DNA from: Streptomyces sp. cg36
Lineage (GTDB): Bacteria > Actinomycetota > Actinomycetes > Streptomycetales > Streptomycetaceae
Assembly: GCF_041080675.1 (NCBI RefSeq)
Contig: NZ_CP163520.1
Span: forward strand, 2,046,001 to 2,110,000
Direction of reading: 5' to 3'
Length of the DNA stretch: 64,000 bases
Shown here: piece after piece, positions 43,360 to 53,234 of the stretch
Layout: each line of letters begins with the position of its first letter
How positions within the stretch are numbered: position 1 is the stretch's first letter
Position numbers and translations under genes: made by a program
The notes under the pieces: generated by a model
Database searches by the model: none
The model's input: only the letters and a program-made list of their open reading frames with translations
Told to the model about the DNA's origin: nothing

Positions 43360-43890
43360 ATGACCGGATTCGGCAAGGGCCTGGACAAGGTCGACGTGGC
43401 GCTGCGGTGGGACCCGAGCCCGGTCGGCTCCCCGCCCCACGACCTCGATGTGATCGCCGCGGTCTACCGGGCCTCCGATCCCTACGGCGACCCCGCCTAT
43501 CTGGTGCACTTCGACAGCCGCTCCCCGGACGGCACGGTGTATCTGAGCCGGGACAGCACCACCGGGAAGGGGTTCGGGGACGACGAGGTGCTGACGCTGG
43601 AGTTCGCCCGCCAGCCGGAGGCGCACGGGCGGATCGTGGTCGGCGTGGTCATCCAGCAGCGCTCGGGCCGGCTGGTCTTCGCCGAGGTGGCCAACCCCGA
43701 GGTGTATGTCCGCGAGGGCTACACGGAGTTGGCGCACGACGACTTCTCCTCGGTGGCGGGGAGCACGGCCGCGACGGTCGCGGAGTTCGTCAGGAGCCCG
43801 GGCGGCGCCTGGCAGTTCCACCCCGGGCTGCGCGGCTTCGACCTGGACCCGGACGCCTTCACGGCGGCGATGGGCGCACGGGCGCACTGA
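43360..43890 (+). CDS. TerD-family protein
   Basis: A 176-residue TerD-domain protein. MTGFGKGLDKVDVALRWD starts the fold. DLDVIAAVYRASD supplies calcium-binding acids, and the second half has VVIQQRSGRLVFAEVANPEV. TerD proteins bind Ca2+ and are linked to tellurite and stress resistance; many copies occur in Streptomyces. The ATG follows GGGGAGGGG. It is a lone gene closed by a strong hairpin. Confidence 0.92.
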   Translation: MTGFGKGLDKVDVALRWDPSPVGSPPHDLDVIAAVYRASDPYGDPAYLVHFDSRSPDGTVYLSRDSTTGKGFGDDEVLTLEFARQPEAHGRIVVGVVIQQRSGRLVFAEVANPEVYVREGYTELAHDDFSSVAGSTAATVAEFVRSPGGAWQFHPGLRGFDLDPDAFTAAMGARAH

Positions 43891-43974
43891 CCCCGCGCCG
43901 GACGCGGACACCCGGCGCCCCCGCCGACTCGCGCGCCCCGAGAACCCCGGCCGCCCGCTTGCGCGCCCCGAAAA

Positions 43975-44013
43975 CCCCGATGGGGACCGGCAGTTCGCCG
44001 GTCCCCATCGGGG
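43975..44013. terminator. Bidirectional terminator
   Basis: Perfect 17-base stem (43975-43991 with 43997-44013) with an AGTTC loop, between the convergent terD-like gene and nrdJ. Confidence 0.88.
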
Positions 44014-44058
44014 CGGGGCCTGGGCCCCGGGAAGCGCTCGGGCCACGAGCGCCCGTGA

Positions 44059-46953
44059 TCAGCTGCAGCCGCTGGTGGAGCCGCAGCCCTCGCAGATGTA
44101 GCAGGAGCCGGCCCGCTGCATCTTCGTACCGCAGGAGAAGCAGAGCGGCGCGTCGGCGCTCACGCCGAGCTGCATCTCGACGAGCTCGGCCGAGTTGTGC
44201 ACGGCCCTGGGGGCCTCGACGACGGCCGGCTTCGGCGCGGCGACGGCCTTCAGGGTCTCCGTCTGACGGGGCGCGGACTGGGCCAGGCCCTCGACGTCCA
44301 CGTCCTCGTCCTCCAGGGCCGGCTCGTAGGAGCCGGTCTCCAGGTGGCGCTGGCGCTCCTCGGCGGAGTGGATGCCGAGCGCGGAGCGGGTCTCGAAGGG
44401 CAGGAAGTCCAGCGCCAGGCGGCGGAAGATGTAGTCGACGATCGACTGCGCCATCCGCACGTCCGGGTCGTCGGTCATCCCGGCCGGCTCGAACCGCATG
44501 TTGGTGAACTTGGAGACGTAGGTCTCCAGCGGCACGCCGTACTGCAGGCCGACCGAGACGGCGATGGAGAAGGCGTCCATCATGCCCGCGAGGGTCGAGC
44601 CCTGCTTGGACATCTTCAGGAAGACCTCGCCCAGACCGTCGTCCGGGTAGGAGTTGGCGGTCATGTAGCCCTCGGCGCCGCCGACCGTGAAGGACGTGGT
44701 GATGCCGGGACGGCCCTTGGGCAGACGCTTGCGGACCGGGCGGTACTCGACGACCTTCTCGACGGCCTTGCGGATCTCCGCCTCGGCCTTCTCGGTGACC
44801 TCGGCCTTCTCCTTCTCCTTGGTCTTCGCGGAGAGGGGCTGGCCGACCTTGCAGTTGTCGCGGTAGATCGCGAGCGCCTTGACGCCCATCTTCCACGCCT
44901 CGAAGTAGACCTCCTCGACGTCCTCGACGGTCGCCGTCTCCGGCAGGTTGACCGTCTTGGAGAGGGCGCCCGAGATCCACGGCTGGATGGCCGCCATCAT
45001 GCGGACGTGGCCCATGGCGGAGATGGAGCGCTCGCCCATGGCGCAGTCGAAGACCTCGTAGTGCTCGGTCTTCAGGCCCGGGGCGTCGATGACGTTCCCG
45101 TTCTCGGCGATGTGGGCGACGATCGCCTCGATCTGCTCCGGCTGGTAGCCGAGGCGGCGCAGCGCCTGCGGCACGGTGCCGTTGACGATCTGCATCGAGC
45201 CGCCGCCGACCAGCTTCTTGAACTTGACCAGCGCGAGGTCGGGCTCCAGGCCGGTGGTGTCGCAGGACATCGCGAGACCGATGGTGCCGGTGGGCGCGAT
45301 GACCGACGCCTGGGCGTTGCGGAAACCGTTCTTCGCACCGAGGCGGACGACGTCCTGCCAGGCTTCGGTGGCGGCGGCCCAGATCGGGGAGTCCAGGTCG
45401 TCCATGCGCACGGCCGTGGCGTTGGCGTCGGCGTGCTGCTTCATGACGCGCTGGTGCGGCTCGGCGTTGCGGGCGTAGCCGTCGTAGGCGCCGACGACCG
45501 CGGCGAGCTCCGCGGAGCGCTTGTACGAGGTGCCGGTCATCAGCGAGGTGATGGCACCGGCGAGCGCGCGTCCGCCGACGGAGTCGTAGGCGTGGCCGGT
45601 GGCCATCAGCAGGGCGCCGAGGTTGGCGTAGCCGATGCCCAGCTGGCGGTAGGCGCGGGTGTTCTCGCCGATCTTCTGCGTCGGGAAGTCCGCGAAGCAG
45701 ATCGAGATGTCCATCGCGGTGATGACCAGCTCGACGACCTTGGCGAAGCGCTCGACGTCGAAGGACTGGTGGCCCTCGCCGTCGTCCTTGAGGAACTTCA
45801 TCAGGTTCAGCGAGGCGAGGTTGCAGGACGTGTTGTCCAGGTGCATGTACTCGCTGCACGGGTTCGAGCCGTTGATGCGGCCGGACTCCGGGCAGGTGTG
45901 CCAGTGGTTGATGGTGTCGTCGTACTGGATGCCCGGGTCGGCGCAGGCCCACGCCGCCTCGGCCATCTTGCGGAAGAGCGACTTGGCGTCGACCTCTTCG
46001 ATGACGTCACCGGTCATCCGGGCGCGCAGCCCGAACTTGCCGCCGGTCTCGACGGCCTTCATGAACTCGTCGTTCACCCGGACCGAGTTGTTGGCGTTCT
46101 GGTACTGGACGGACGTGATGTCGTCGCCGCCCAGGTCCATGTCGAAGCCCGCGTCGCGCAGCGCGCGGATCTTCTCCTCCTCCTTCACCTTGGTCTCGAT
46201 GAAGTTCTCGATGTCGGGGTGGTCGACGTCGAGGATGACCATCTTGGCCGCGCGGCGGGTGGCGCCGCCCGACTTGATGGTGCCGGCGGAGGCGTCCGCG
46301 CCGCGCATGAAGGAGACCGGGCCCGACGCGTTGCCGCCGGAGGACAGCAGCTCCTTGGAGGAGCGGATGCGGGAGAGGTTCAGGCCGGCGCCGGAGCCGC
46401 CCTTGAAGATCATGCCCTCTTCCTTGTACCAGTCGAGGATCGACTCCATGGAGTCGTCGACGGACAGGATGAAGCAGGCGGAGACCTGCTGCGGCTGGGG
46501 CGTGCCCACGTTGAACCAGACGGGGCTGTTGAAGCTGAAGATCTGGTGCAGGAGGGCGTACGCCAGCTCGTGCTCGAAGATCTCGGCGTCGGCGGGCGAG
46601 CCGAAGTAGCCGTGGTCCTCGCCGGCCTTCGTGTACGTCTTCACGATGCGGTCGATGAGCTGCTTGAGACCGGTCTCGCGCTGCGGGGTGCCGACGGCCC
46701 CGCGGAAGTACTTGCTGGTGACGATGTTGACCGCGTTCACCGACCAGAAGTCGGGGAACTCGACGCCGCGCTGCTCGAAGTTGATCGAGCCGTCGCGCCA
46801 GTTGGTCATGACGACGTCACGGCGCTCCCAGCTCACCTCGTCGTACGGATGCACGCCGGGGGTGGTGTGGATGCGCTCGATACGCAGGCCCTTGCCCGCC
46901 TTGGAACCCTTGGTGCGGGATCCACGTGCCGGGCCGCTCGTCGTCTCTGTCAT
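44059..46953 (-). CDS. nrdJ: Adenosylcobalamin-dependent (class II) ribonucleotide reductase
   Basis: A 964-residue class II RNR, which makes deoxyribonucleotides using vitamin B12 coenzyme and without oxygen. Landmarks are NSPVWFNVG, KGGSGAGLNLSRIR, SNPCSEYMHLDNTSCNLASLN (active-site Asn, Cys and Glu region) and SATPTGT-like IAPTGTIGLAMSCDTTG. The C-terminal zinc-ribbon CFSCGTKMQ...CYICEGCG is typical of actinobacterial NrdJ. The start has GGGAGG upstream. It lies 139 bases after nrdR in one operon controlled by NrdR boxes. Confidence 0.97.
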   Translation of the reverse strand: MTETTSGPARGSRTKGSKAGKGLRIERIHTTPGVHPYDEVSWERRDVVMTNWRDGSINFEQRGVEFPDFWSVNAVNIVTSKYFRGAVGTPQRETGLKQLIDRIVKTYTKAGEDHGYFGSPADAEIFEHELAYALLHQIFSFNSPVWFNVGTPQPQQVSACFILSVDDSMESILDWYKEEGMIFKGGSGAGLNLSRIRSSKELLSSGGNASGPVSFMRGADASAGTIKSGGATRRAAKMVILDVDHPDIENFIETKVKEEEKIRALRDAGFDMDLGGDDITSVQYQNANNSVRVNDEFMKAVETGGKFGLRARMTGDVIEEVDAKSLFRKMAEAAWACADPGIQYDDTINHWHTCPESGRINGSNPCSEYMHLDNTSCNLASLNLMKFLKDDGEGHQSFDVERFAKVVELVITAMDISICFADFPTQKIGENTRAYRQLGIGYANLGALLMATGHAYDSVGGRALAGAITSLMTGTSYKRSAELAAVVGAYDGYARNAEPHQRVMKQHADANATAVRMDDLDSPIWAAATEAWQDVVRLGAKNGFRNAQASVIAPTGTIGLAMSCDTTGLEPDLALVKFKKLVGGGSMQIVNGTVPQALRRLGYQPEQIEAIVAHIAENGNVIDAPGLKTEHYEVFDCAMGERSISAMGHVRMMAAIQPWISGALSKTVNLPETATVEDVEEVYFEAWKMGVKALAIYRDNCKVGQPLSAKTKEKEKAEVTEKAEAEIRKAVEKVVEYRPVRKRLPKGRPGITTSFTVGGAEGYMTANSYPDDGLGEVFLKMSKQGSTLAGMMDAFSIAVSVGLQYGVPLETYVSKFTNMRFEPAGMTDDPDVRMAQSIVDYIFRRLALDFLPFETRSALGIHSAEERQRHLETGSYEPALEDEDVDVEGLAQSAPRQTETLKAVAAPKPAVVEAPRAVHNSAELVEMQLGVSADAPLCFSCGTKMQRAGSCYICEGCGSTSGCS

Positions 46954-47092
46954 GCCGCCTCCCATACGCGGGCGAAAACGCCCAAAAGTGCCCGAATGTT
47001 CCCGTGGCACGGTGTGTGTCTGTTGCCCCGGGCGCCGCGCAGAGCGCCCGTGACAGGTCTGGATCGCCGCCGCTCGGCGGCCGGGCCGCCGG

Positions 47093-47614
47093 TCAGTCGG
47101 CGGCGGTGGCGGGCACGGGGACCGCGGGGGCCACTCCGGCCACGCGCGCGTCCGCGTCGTCCGCGGGAGGCCGTTGTTCGCGCAGTTCGGCGATGGCGGC
47201 CTCGAAGTCTTCGAGGGTGTCGAACGCCCGGTACACGGACGCGAAGCGCAGGTACGCGACGAGGTCGAGCTCCTGCAGGGGGCCGAGTATCGCCAGACCC
47301 ACGTCATGGGTGGTCAGCTCGGCGCTGCCGGTGGCGCGCACCGCCTCCTCGACCCGCTGGCCGAGCTTGGCGAGGGCGTCCTCGGTGACCGGCCGTCCCT
47401 GGCACGCCTTGCGGACGCCGGAGATGACCTTGGTACGGCTGAAGGGCTCGGTCACCCCGCTGCGCTTGATCACCATCAGCGAGGCCGTCTCCACCGTCGT
47501 GAAACGACGGGAGCAGTCGGGGCACTGACGGCGCCGGCGGATCGACGTGCCGTCGTCGGTGGTCCGACTGTCGACGACACGACTGTCGGGGTGCCTGCAG
47601 AAGGGGCAGTGCAT
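47093..47614 (-). CDS. nrdR: NrdR transcriptional repressor
   Basis: A 173-residue NrdR. The zinc ribbon is CPFC...CPDC within the first 35 residues, with the basic RRRRQC stretch between the Cys pairs. The ATP-cone domain follows ([15 protein letters not shown]). It represses ribonucleotide reductase genes in response to dATP/ATP. The tail after about residue 150 is Ala, Pro and Val rich. It leads the nrdR-nrdJ operon and has two NrdR boxes 110-160 bases upstream. Confidence 0.97.
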   Translation of the reverse strand: MHCPFCRHPDSRVVDSRTTDDGTSIRRRRQCPDCSRRFTTVETASLMVIKRSGVTEPFSRTKVISGVRKACQGRPVTEDALAKLGQRVEEAVRATGSAELTTHDVGLAILGPLQELDLVAYLRFASVYRAFDTLEDFEAAIAELREQRPPADDADARVAGVAPAVPVPATAAD

Positions 47615-47723
47615 GGATCCCAACCCTCCCTCGCAGCACGACTGAATGGCTCCGCCGACCGGAACGGGCCCCGCGAAGCAGCCCCAAGCATAGGCGATGA
47701 ACCGCGCCCCGAAGGACCACGGA

Positions 47724-47770
47724 CCACAACTTCTGGGCGGCTGAGCCAATCCAACCACTAGATCTGGGGT
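47724..47770 (-). promoter_or_regulatory. Paired NrdR boxes
   Basis: CCACAACTTCTGGGCG (47724-47739) and CCACTAGATCTGGGGT (47755-47770) match the NrdR-box pattern acaCwAtATaTwGtgt at most conserved positions. They are offset by 31 bases, the three-turn spacing typical for this repressor. Confidence 0.75.
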
Positions 47771-48157
47771 TTGGCCGCGATGTCACCACTACCGCGTGTC
47801 GCGGCCCGGTCGCACAGGGACGACGTGTGCGCCGGCCCGGCCGCGGCCCGTGTCCGCCCGGCGCCACAGGGCGACGACACGCCGGAACGGAGACCTCCGG
47901 GCGCGCCCGCCGGGGTTCGCGGGGGACCGCCTGGCAGACTGGGGAACCGGTACCGGCCACCTCCCGGCGGTCGTACGCACGCACGGTCCGGTGAACGCCG
48001 ACGGGGCCCACGGGCCGCGTTCGCGACCTCCGGCCGGGCGGCGGCTCCGACGGTGAAGGGTACCGTAATCGTCCGAATTGCCTGCCGTTCGGTCCCGATA
48101 TCGGCAAGCGCATACACCCGGTCCCATAACCGCGTCACACATTCTGCGTTTTTTCAC

Positions 48158-48173
48158 TCGAACGTGTGTTTGG
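48158..48173 (+). promoter_or_regulatory. LexA (SOS) box
   Basis: TCGAACGTGTGTTTGG matches the actinobacterial SOS box (CGAACnnnnGTTYG) and lies 63 bases ahead of the lexA start, so LexA probably represses its own gene. Confidence 0.75.
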
Positions 48174-48235
48174 CGCAACCTTTCGAAAGCAACTACCGTT
48201 GTCCAGCTAGGGAGACCATTTCGAGAGGGGCCGAC

Positions 48236-49030
48236 GTGACCACCACCGCAGACAGTGCCACCATCACTGCCCAGGACCGCTCCCAGACCCGACTTGAGCC
48301 GGTGCATGCCATGAATGACACAGTCGCGAACCAGGAGGGCGCCGACCCCGCGCGACCCGCGCGCTCGCTCCCAGGCCGTCCCCCAGGCATCAGGGCGGAC
48401 AGCTCCGGCCTCACCGACCGCCAGCGCCGCGTCATCGAGGTCATCCGCGACTCCGTCCAGCGCCGGGGATACCCGCCGTCGATGCGGGAGATCGGTCAGG
48501 CGGTGGGCCTCTCCAGCACCTCTTCCGTCGCCCACCAGCTGATGGCCCTGGAGCGCAAGGGCTTCCTGCGCCGCGACCCGCACCGGCCCCGGGCGTACGA
48601 GGTGCGCGGCTCCGACCAGCCCAGCACCCAGCCCACCGACACCACCGGCAAGCCCGCCGCCTCGTATGTGCCGCTGGTCGGCCGGATCGCCGCCGGTGGC
48701 CCCATCCTCGCCGAGGAGTCGGTCGAAGACGTCTTCCCCCTCCCCCGCCAGCTGGTCGGCGACGGCGAGCTCTTCGTCCTGAAGGTCGTCGGCGACTCGA
48801 TGATCGAAGCCGCGATCTGCGACGGGGACTGGGTCACCGTCCGCCGCCAGCCCGTCGCCGAGAACGGTGACATCGTGGCCGCCATGCTCGACGGCGAGGC
48901 CACCGTGAAGCGCTTCAAGCGCGAGGACAACCACATCTGGCTCCTCCCGCACAACGCGGCCTACCAGCCGATCCCCGGCGACGAGGCGACCATCCTCGGC
49001 AAGGTCGTGGCAGTCCTGCGGCGCGTCTGA
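48236..49030 (+). CDS. lexA: LexA SOS repressor
   Basis: A 264-residue LexA. The winged helix-turn-helix is at residues about 55-120 ([20 protein letters not shown]). The Ala-Gly autocleavage site is in GRIAAGGPI. The catalytic Ser is in [15 protein letters not shown], and the Lys in ATVKRFK. The GTG at 48236 follows GAGAGGGG; an internal ATG at 48311 would trim 25 residues and is possible. It is divergent from nrdR, the usual Streptomyces arrangement. RecA-stimulated self-cleavage would derepress DNA-repair genes. Confidence 0.97.
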   Translation: MTTTADSATITAQDRSQTRLEPVHAMNDTVANQEGADPARPARSLPGRPPGIRADSSGLTDRQRRVIEVIRDSVQRRGYPPSMREIGQAVGLSSTSSVAHQLMALERKGFLRRDPHRPRAYEVRGSDQPSTQPTDTTGKPAASYVPLVGRIAAGGPILAEESVEDVFPLPRQLVGDGELFVLKVVGDSMIEAAICDGDWVTVRRQPVAENGDIVAAMLDGEATVKRFKREDNHIWLLPHNAAYQPIPGDEATILGKVVAVLRRV

Positions 49031-49050
49031 CCCACCCGCCGCCACAAACC

Positions 49051-49083
49051 GGCCCCGGGACCCACTGCGCCGGTCCCGGGGCC
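49051..49083 (+). terminator. lexA terminator
   Basis: GGCCCCGGGACC pairs perfectly with GGTCCCGGGGCC (12 bases, 9-base loop), 20 bases past the stop. Confidence 0.8.
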
Positions 49084-49279
49084 CTGCTGTGCCCTCGAAG
49101 CCGTGTCCTCGAAGCTCCGTCCTCGAAGGTCACCCCGGCCCGGCTGCCGCAACGGCGGCAGCCGGGCCGGATACGTGCCGAGCGGGTCTCCCGAGCGGGC
49201 CCCTGGTCCCCGGAGTGGTCCGGGGCGCGTCCCGGCGGGACTCCTGGGTGGGGCTCCTCGGCGGAACCGCTCGGTGGGG

Positions 49280-51250
49280 CTACTTGCTGTCGGCCTTCGC
49301 CGCCGCGTCGATCGCGGCCAGCGAGCGGCGCACCTGATTGCGGTCCGTGGTGTACCAGAAGTCCGGCAGCGAAGCCCGCAGATAGCTGCCGTAGCGGGCG
49401 TTGGCCAGCCTCGGATCCAGCACCGCCACCACCCCCCGGTCACCGGTGGCCCGCACCAGACGGCCCGCGCCCTGCGCCATCAGCAGTGCGGCATGGGTGG
49501 CCGCGACCGCCATGAAGCCATTGCCGCCGCCCTCCTCCACGGCCTTCTGGCGCGCGCTCATCAGCGGATCGTCCGGCCGGGGGAACGGAATCCGGTCCAT
49601 GATCACCAACTGGCAGCTGGGGCCCGGCACATCCACGCCCTGCCACAGCGACAGCGTGCCGAACAGACAGGTCTCGGGATCCCCCGCGAACGTCTTGATC
49701 AACTCACCCAGGGTGTCCTCGCCCTGCAGCAGGATCGGCTTGTCCAGCCGGCCGCGCAGCTCCTCGGCGGCGGCCTGGGCGGCCCGCATCGAGGAGAACA
49801 GCCCCAGCGTGCGGCCCCCGGCCGCCTCCACCAGCTCGGCCAGCTCGTCCATCATGTCGCCGCGCGAGCCCTCACGCCCCGGCGTGGCCAGATGGCGCGC
49901 CACATAGAGGATGCCCTGCTTGGGATAGTCGAACGGCGAGCCGACGTCGATGCCCTTCCACTGCGGCACGTCCTCGCCCTCGGTGCCCTCCGGAGCGAGC
50001 CCCAGCGAGGCGCCCACCCCGTTGAAGTCCCCGCCGAGCTTGAGCGTCGCCGACGTCAGCACCACCGAACGGTCCGCGAACAGCTTCTCCCGCAGCAGCC
50101 CCGACACCGACAGCGGCGCGACCCGCAGCGACGCCCCGAACCGGTCGTGGCGCTCGTACCAGACGACGTCGTACTCCGAGCCGTTGCTGATCCGCTCCGC
50201 CACCGCGTGTACGTTCTCGACCGCCGCCAGCGCCTGCTTGCGCACCGCGTCCTCGTCCTGCACCGACTTGTCGCGGGTGGACCCCAGCGCCGAGATCACC
50301 GTACGGGCGGCGTCGCGCAGCGCCATCAGCGCGTACCCCAGGTCCTCCGGGATCTCCTCCAGACGGCCCGGCAGCGCCAGCTCCATCAGCCGCTCGAAGC
50401 CCTCGGCGGCCGTCTGGAGCTGATCCGCCGCCTTCTCGTTGACCAGCTTGGCGGCCCGCCGCACCGCACGGTTGACCTGCCCCGGGGTGAGCTCACCGGT
50501 GGCGACACCGGTCACCCGCGAGACCAGCTCATGCGCCTCGTCGACGATCAGCACCTCGTGCTGCGGGAGCACCGGGGCGCCCTCGATCGCGTCGATCGCC
50601 AGCAGCGCGTGGTTGGTGACCACCACGTCCGACAGCTTGGCGCGCTCGCGGGCCATCTCCGCGAAGCACTCCGCGCCGTACGCGCACTTCGAGGCGCCCA
50701 GGCACTCCCGCGACGACACCGACACCTGGCCCCAGGCACGGTCGGAGACGCCCGGCGTCAGATCGTCCCGGTCCCCGGTCTCCGTCTCGTCCGCCCAGTC
50801 CTTCATCCGCAGCAGGTCCTGGCCGAGCTTGCTGGTGGGCGCGGCGGCCTCGAACTGGTCGAAGAGCCCGTCCTCCTCTTCCTGCGGCACACCCTCGTGC
50901 AACCGGTGCAGACACAGGTAGTTGGAGCGGCCCTTGAGCATCGCGAACTCCGGGCGGCGGCGCAGCTGCGGGTGCAACGCGTCCACCGTACGCGGAAGAT
51001 CACGCTCCACGAGCTGGCGCTGGAGCGCCAGCGTGGCCGTCGCGATCACCACGCGCTCGCCGTGCGCCAGCGCGGGCACCAGATAGCCGAGCGACTTTCC
51101 CGTACCCGTACCGGCCTGGACCAGCAGATGGGAGCCGTCGTCGATGGCGTCGGCGACGGCCGTGGCCATCGTGACCTGGCCGGGCCGCTCGGTGCCGCCG
51201 ACGGCGGCGACGGCGGTGTGCAGGAGCTCGGGGAGTGATGGCTTCGTCAT
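49280..51250 (-). CDS. dinG: DinG/XPD-like ATP-dependent DNA helicase
   Basis: A 656-residue SF2 helicase of the DinG type. Motif I is QAGTGTGKSLGYL and motif II IVDEAHEL. Cysteines in NYLCLH and RECLGASKCAYGAECF provide the [4Fe-4S] cluster seen in XPD-like enzymes. Motif VI is QGAGRLVRATGDRG. DinG unwinds R-loops and D-loops and helps replication past transcription. Despite lying next to lexA it shows no LexA box in its short 37-base upstream gap. Its own promoter must lie in the siderophore gene or the gap. Confidence 0.93.
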   Translation of the reverse strand: MTKPSLPELLHTAVAAVGGTERPGQVTMATAVADAIDDGSHLLVQAGTGTGKSLGYLVPALAHGERVVIATATLALQRQLVERDLPRTVDALHPQLRRRPEFAMLKGRSNYLCLHRLHEGVPQEEEDGLFDQFEAAAPTSKLGQDLLRMKDWADETETGDRDDLTPGVSDRAWGQVSVSSRECLGASKCAYGAECFAEMARERAKLSDVVVTNHALLAIDAIEGAPVLPQHEVLIVDEAHELVSRVTGVATGELTPGQVNRAVRRAAKLVNEKAADQLQTAAEGFERLMELALPGRLEEIPEDLGYALMALRDAARTVISALGSTRDKSVQDEDAVRKQALAAVENVHAVAERISNGSEYDVVWYERHDRFGASLRVAPLSVSGLLREKLFADRSVVLTSATLKLGGDFNGVGASLGLAPEGTEGEDVPQWKGIDVGSPFDYPKQGILYVARHLATPGREGSRGDMMDELAELVEAAGGRTLGLFSSMRAAQAAAEELRGRLDKPILLQGEDTLGELIKTFAGDPETCLFGTLSLWQGVDVPGPSCQLVIMDRIPFPRPDDPLMSARQKAVEEGGGNGFMAVAATHAALLMAQGAGRLVRATGDRGVVAVLDPRLANARYGSYLRASLPDFWYTTDRNQVRRSLAAIDAAAKADSK

Positions 51251-51287
51251 AGCCCGACCACCCTACGGGGCGCCACTGACAATCCGA

Positions 51288-53174
51288 TCACACCGGCGGC
51301 GCGAGCGGGTTCGGCACGGTCCCCTCCACGGCCGCGTGCGGACGCTCCGAGCGGTCCCGGTAACCGTCCAGATGCAGCCGGTTGCGGTTCAGGCACAGCC
51401 GCTCGATACGCGGCGTGAGCAGGTCGAACATCTCGTACCGCTCCTTCAGCTCCGGGAAGCGGGCCTGGTGGCGCAGGATCTCGTCACGCACCAGCGCCCA
51501 GAAATCACCCTCCGGAACATCCAGCTGCTCCGCGCACAGCGGCGCCAGATAGCGGAACACCCCGACGAACAGCCCCGAGTGGATGAACTGGGTGAGGAAG
51601 GCGGGCGGCTCCGTGAGCAGCACCGCGCGCACGTCCCGGGGCATCGAACCGTGCTCGGGCAGCGGATCGGCGCTCACATTGACGTCGTCCACGAAGTCCT
51701 TGATCGCCAGCCGTACGGGCACGTCCCGCTCGTCGAAGACGACGATGGCGTTCTCCCCGTGCGGCGAGAACACCGTCCCGTACCGGTACAGGAAGCGCAG
51801 CAGGGGCGGCAGCAGGGCGCTGAACAGCCGCCGCAGCCAGACGTGCGGCGACAGGCCCGAACGGTCGACGAGCTCGGCCGTGAAGGCCCGGCCGCGCGGA
51901 TCGGTGTGGAGCAGCGAGGCGAGCGTGCGCGCCCGCTCCCCCGGCGCCAGCCGCGTCTCCAGCGGCTCCCGCCAGATCGCCCCCAGCAGCTCCTTGTACT
52001 GGTACGGAACCTCCGGCAGCCGGTCGTACACCGGGTGCTCGACCGCCACGGACGCCACCTCGCCGAGCAGGATCACCCCGCAGTCGTCGCGCAGGAACGG
52101 ATCGGCGTCCCGCACCGCGTGCACCCACGCCGTCACCGCCGGGGCGGCCAGCGTGCGCTCGGTGGGCAGCCCCCGCCACACCAGCGTGTTCAGGATCGAC
52201 AGCGGCAGCTTCACGGTGTGCCGGTCGGGCCGGGACAGATTGAGGAACGTACGGATGGACTGCTGCGGCAGCCGCACATCGCCGTCCCCCGGCAGCGGCA
52301 CGATCGCCCCCTCCGCGACCGCCGGACCGAACAGCGGCAGCACCACCTCGTCCCACTGCCAGGGATGCACCGGCAGATAGAGGTACTCCGCCGGGTCCAG
52401 CCCGCGCCCCAGCAGCGCGCCGGCGAAGGCGTCTCGGGCGCCCGGATCGAGTTCGCGCGCGTACAGCCGGTCGGGCGTCGCGAGCGCGGCCACGCCCCGG
52501 TACTGCGCCAGGTCGCGGCGGACGGCGATCCACGGCAGCCGGGCGGGCCTGCGGGCCTCCGGGGCCCAGCGTGCCGCGTCCGAGGCCGAGAACCCGAGCC
52601 GCCCCTTGTTCAGCACCAGCCACGGATGCCCGGTCTGGTGCCCCTCCAGCTCGGCGTACCCGAGGTCGGCGAGCTCGGCGGCCGACAGCGCGGTGTGATC
52701 GAGACGGGCATCGGCGGCCAGCGTGGCCGACACCTCGCGCACCAGATGCCCGAACGTCGCCCCGTCCAGGCGCAGCGTACGGCGCGCCAGCATCAGAAAG
52801 GCCAGCGGATCACCGAACGGCCGCCCCGCCAGGCTCACCGACTCCGCGTCCACCCGCCAGTCGTCGTACGGGCCGCGCCGGGCCCGGAAGGAGAGCACCG
52901 CCCCGTCGTCGAGCGGCTGCGTACAGAGTTCGGCCCCGCCGTCCCCGTCCCCGTCCGGTTCGACGGCCGGCTCGATGATCCCCTCGTACGCGAACGCCCC
53001 GAGCATCTTGCCGAGCATCCGCCGCGCGGCACGCTCCCACACCTCCCGGTTCAGCTCGGGCGGCGCGAACAGCCCGGTCGGCCCGCCGTCCGAACCGGCC
53101 GTCACCGCCGCTGTCGGCGGCTCCTCCCGCTCCTCCCTCTCCTCGGCATCATCGGGGACAACCTGATTCGGCAA
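51288..53174 (-). CDS. NRPS-independent siderophore synthetase (IucA/IucC family), 1
   Basis: A 628-residue NIS synthetase, which adenylates a citrate- or dicarboxylate-type acid and joins it to an amine or hydroxylamine. LNKGRLGFSASD, LPVHPWQWDEV and VKLPLSILNTLVWRGLP are the ATP and acyl motifs. SPHGENAIVV replaces the usual HxQN with HGEN, which is unusual. The C-terminal FhuF-like reductase segment is IHSGLFVGVFRYL. A TTG at 53174 with GAGGAG upstream is the likeliest start; a TTG at 53198 is in frame. It is the last gene of a four-gene siderophore operon. Confidence 0.9.
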   Translation of the reverse strand: MPNQVVPDDAEEREEREEPPTAAVTAGSDGGPTGLFAPPELNREVWERAARRMLGKMLGAFAYEGIIEPAVEPDGDGDGGAELCTQPLDDGAVLSFRARRGPYDDWRVDAESVSLAGRPFGDPLAFLMLARRTLRLDGATFGHLVREVSATLAADARLDHTALSAAELADLGYAELEGHQTGHPWLVLNKGRLGFSASDAARWAPEARRPARLPWIAVRRDLAQYRGVAALATPDRLYARELDPGARDAFAGALLGRGLDPAEYLYLPVHPWQWDEVVLPLFGPAVAEGAIVPLPGDGDVRLPQQSIRTFLNLSRPDRHTVKLPLSILNTLVWRGLPTERTLAAPAVTAWVHAVRDADPFLRDDCGVILLGEVASVAVEHPVYDRLPEVPYQYKELLGAIWREPLETRLAPGERARTLASLLHTDPRGRAFTAELVDRSGLSPHVWLRRLFSALLPPLLRFLYRYGTVFSPHGENAIVVFDERDVPVRLAIKDFVDDVNVSADPLPEHGSMPRDVRAVLLTEPPAFLTQFIHSGLFVGVFRYLAPLCAEQLDVPEGDFWALVRDEILRHQARFPELKERYEMFDLLTPRIERLCLNRNRLHLDGYRDRSERPHAAVEGTVPNPLAPPV

Positions 53175-53234
53175 GGCGACTCCTCGGAGTGGAACCAAAG
53201 TGGTTCGAGCGGTGTATCCAATGCAGCAGCTGCT

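Larger units (their letters stand above)
47615..48235. other. Divergent control region between nrdR and lexA
   Basis: About 620 bases with no gene I can support. It holds the NrdR boxes near 47.75 kb and the LexA box near 48.16 kb. Open frames crossing it have poor codon bias. Bases 47780-48100 show nothing recognisable. Confidence 0.6.

Noticed and set aside
51251..51287. LexA box ahead of the DinG-like helicase
   Set aside because: The 37-base gap contains no GAACnnnnGTTC-like sequence.
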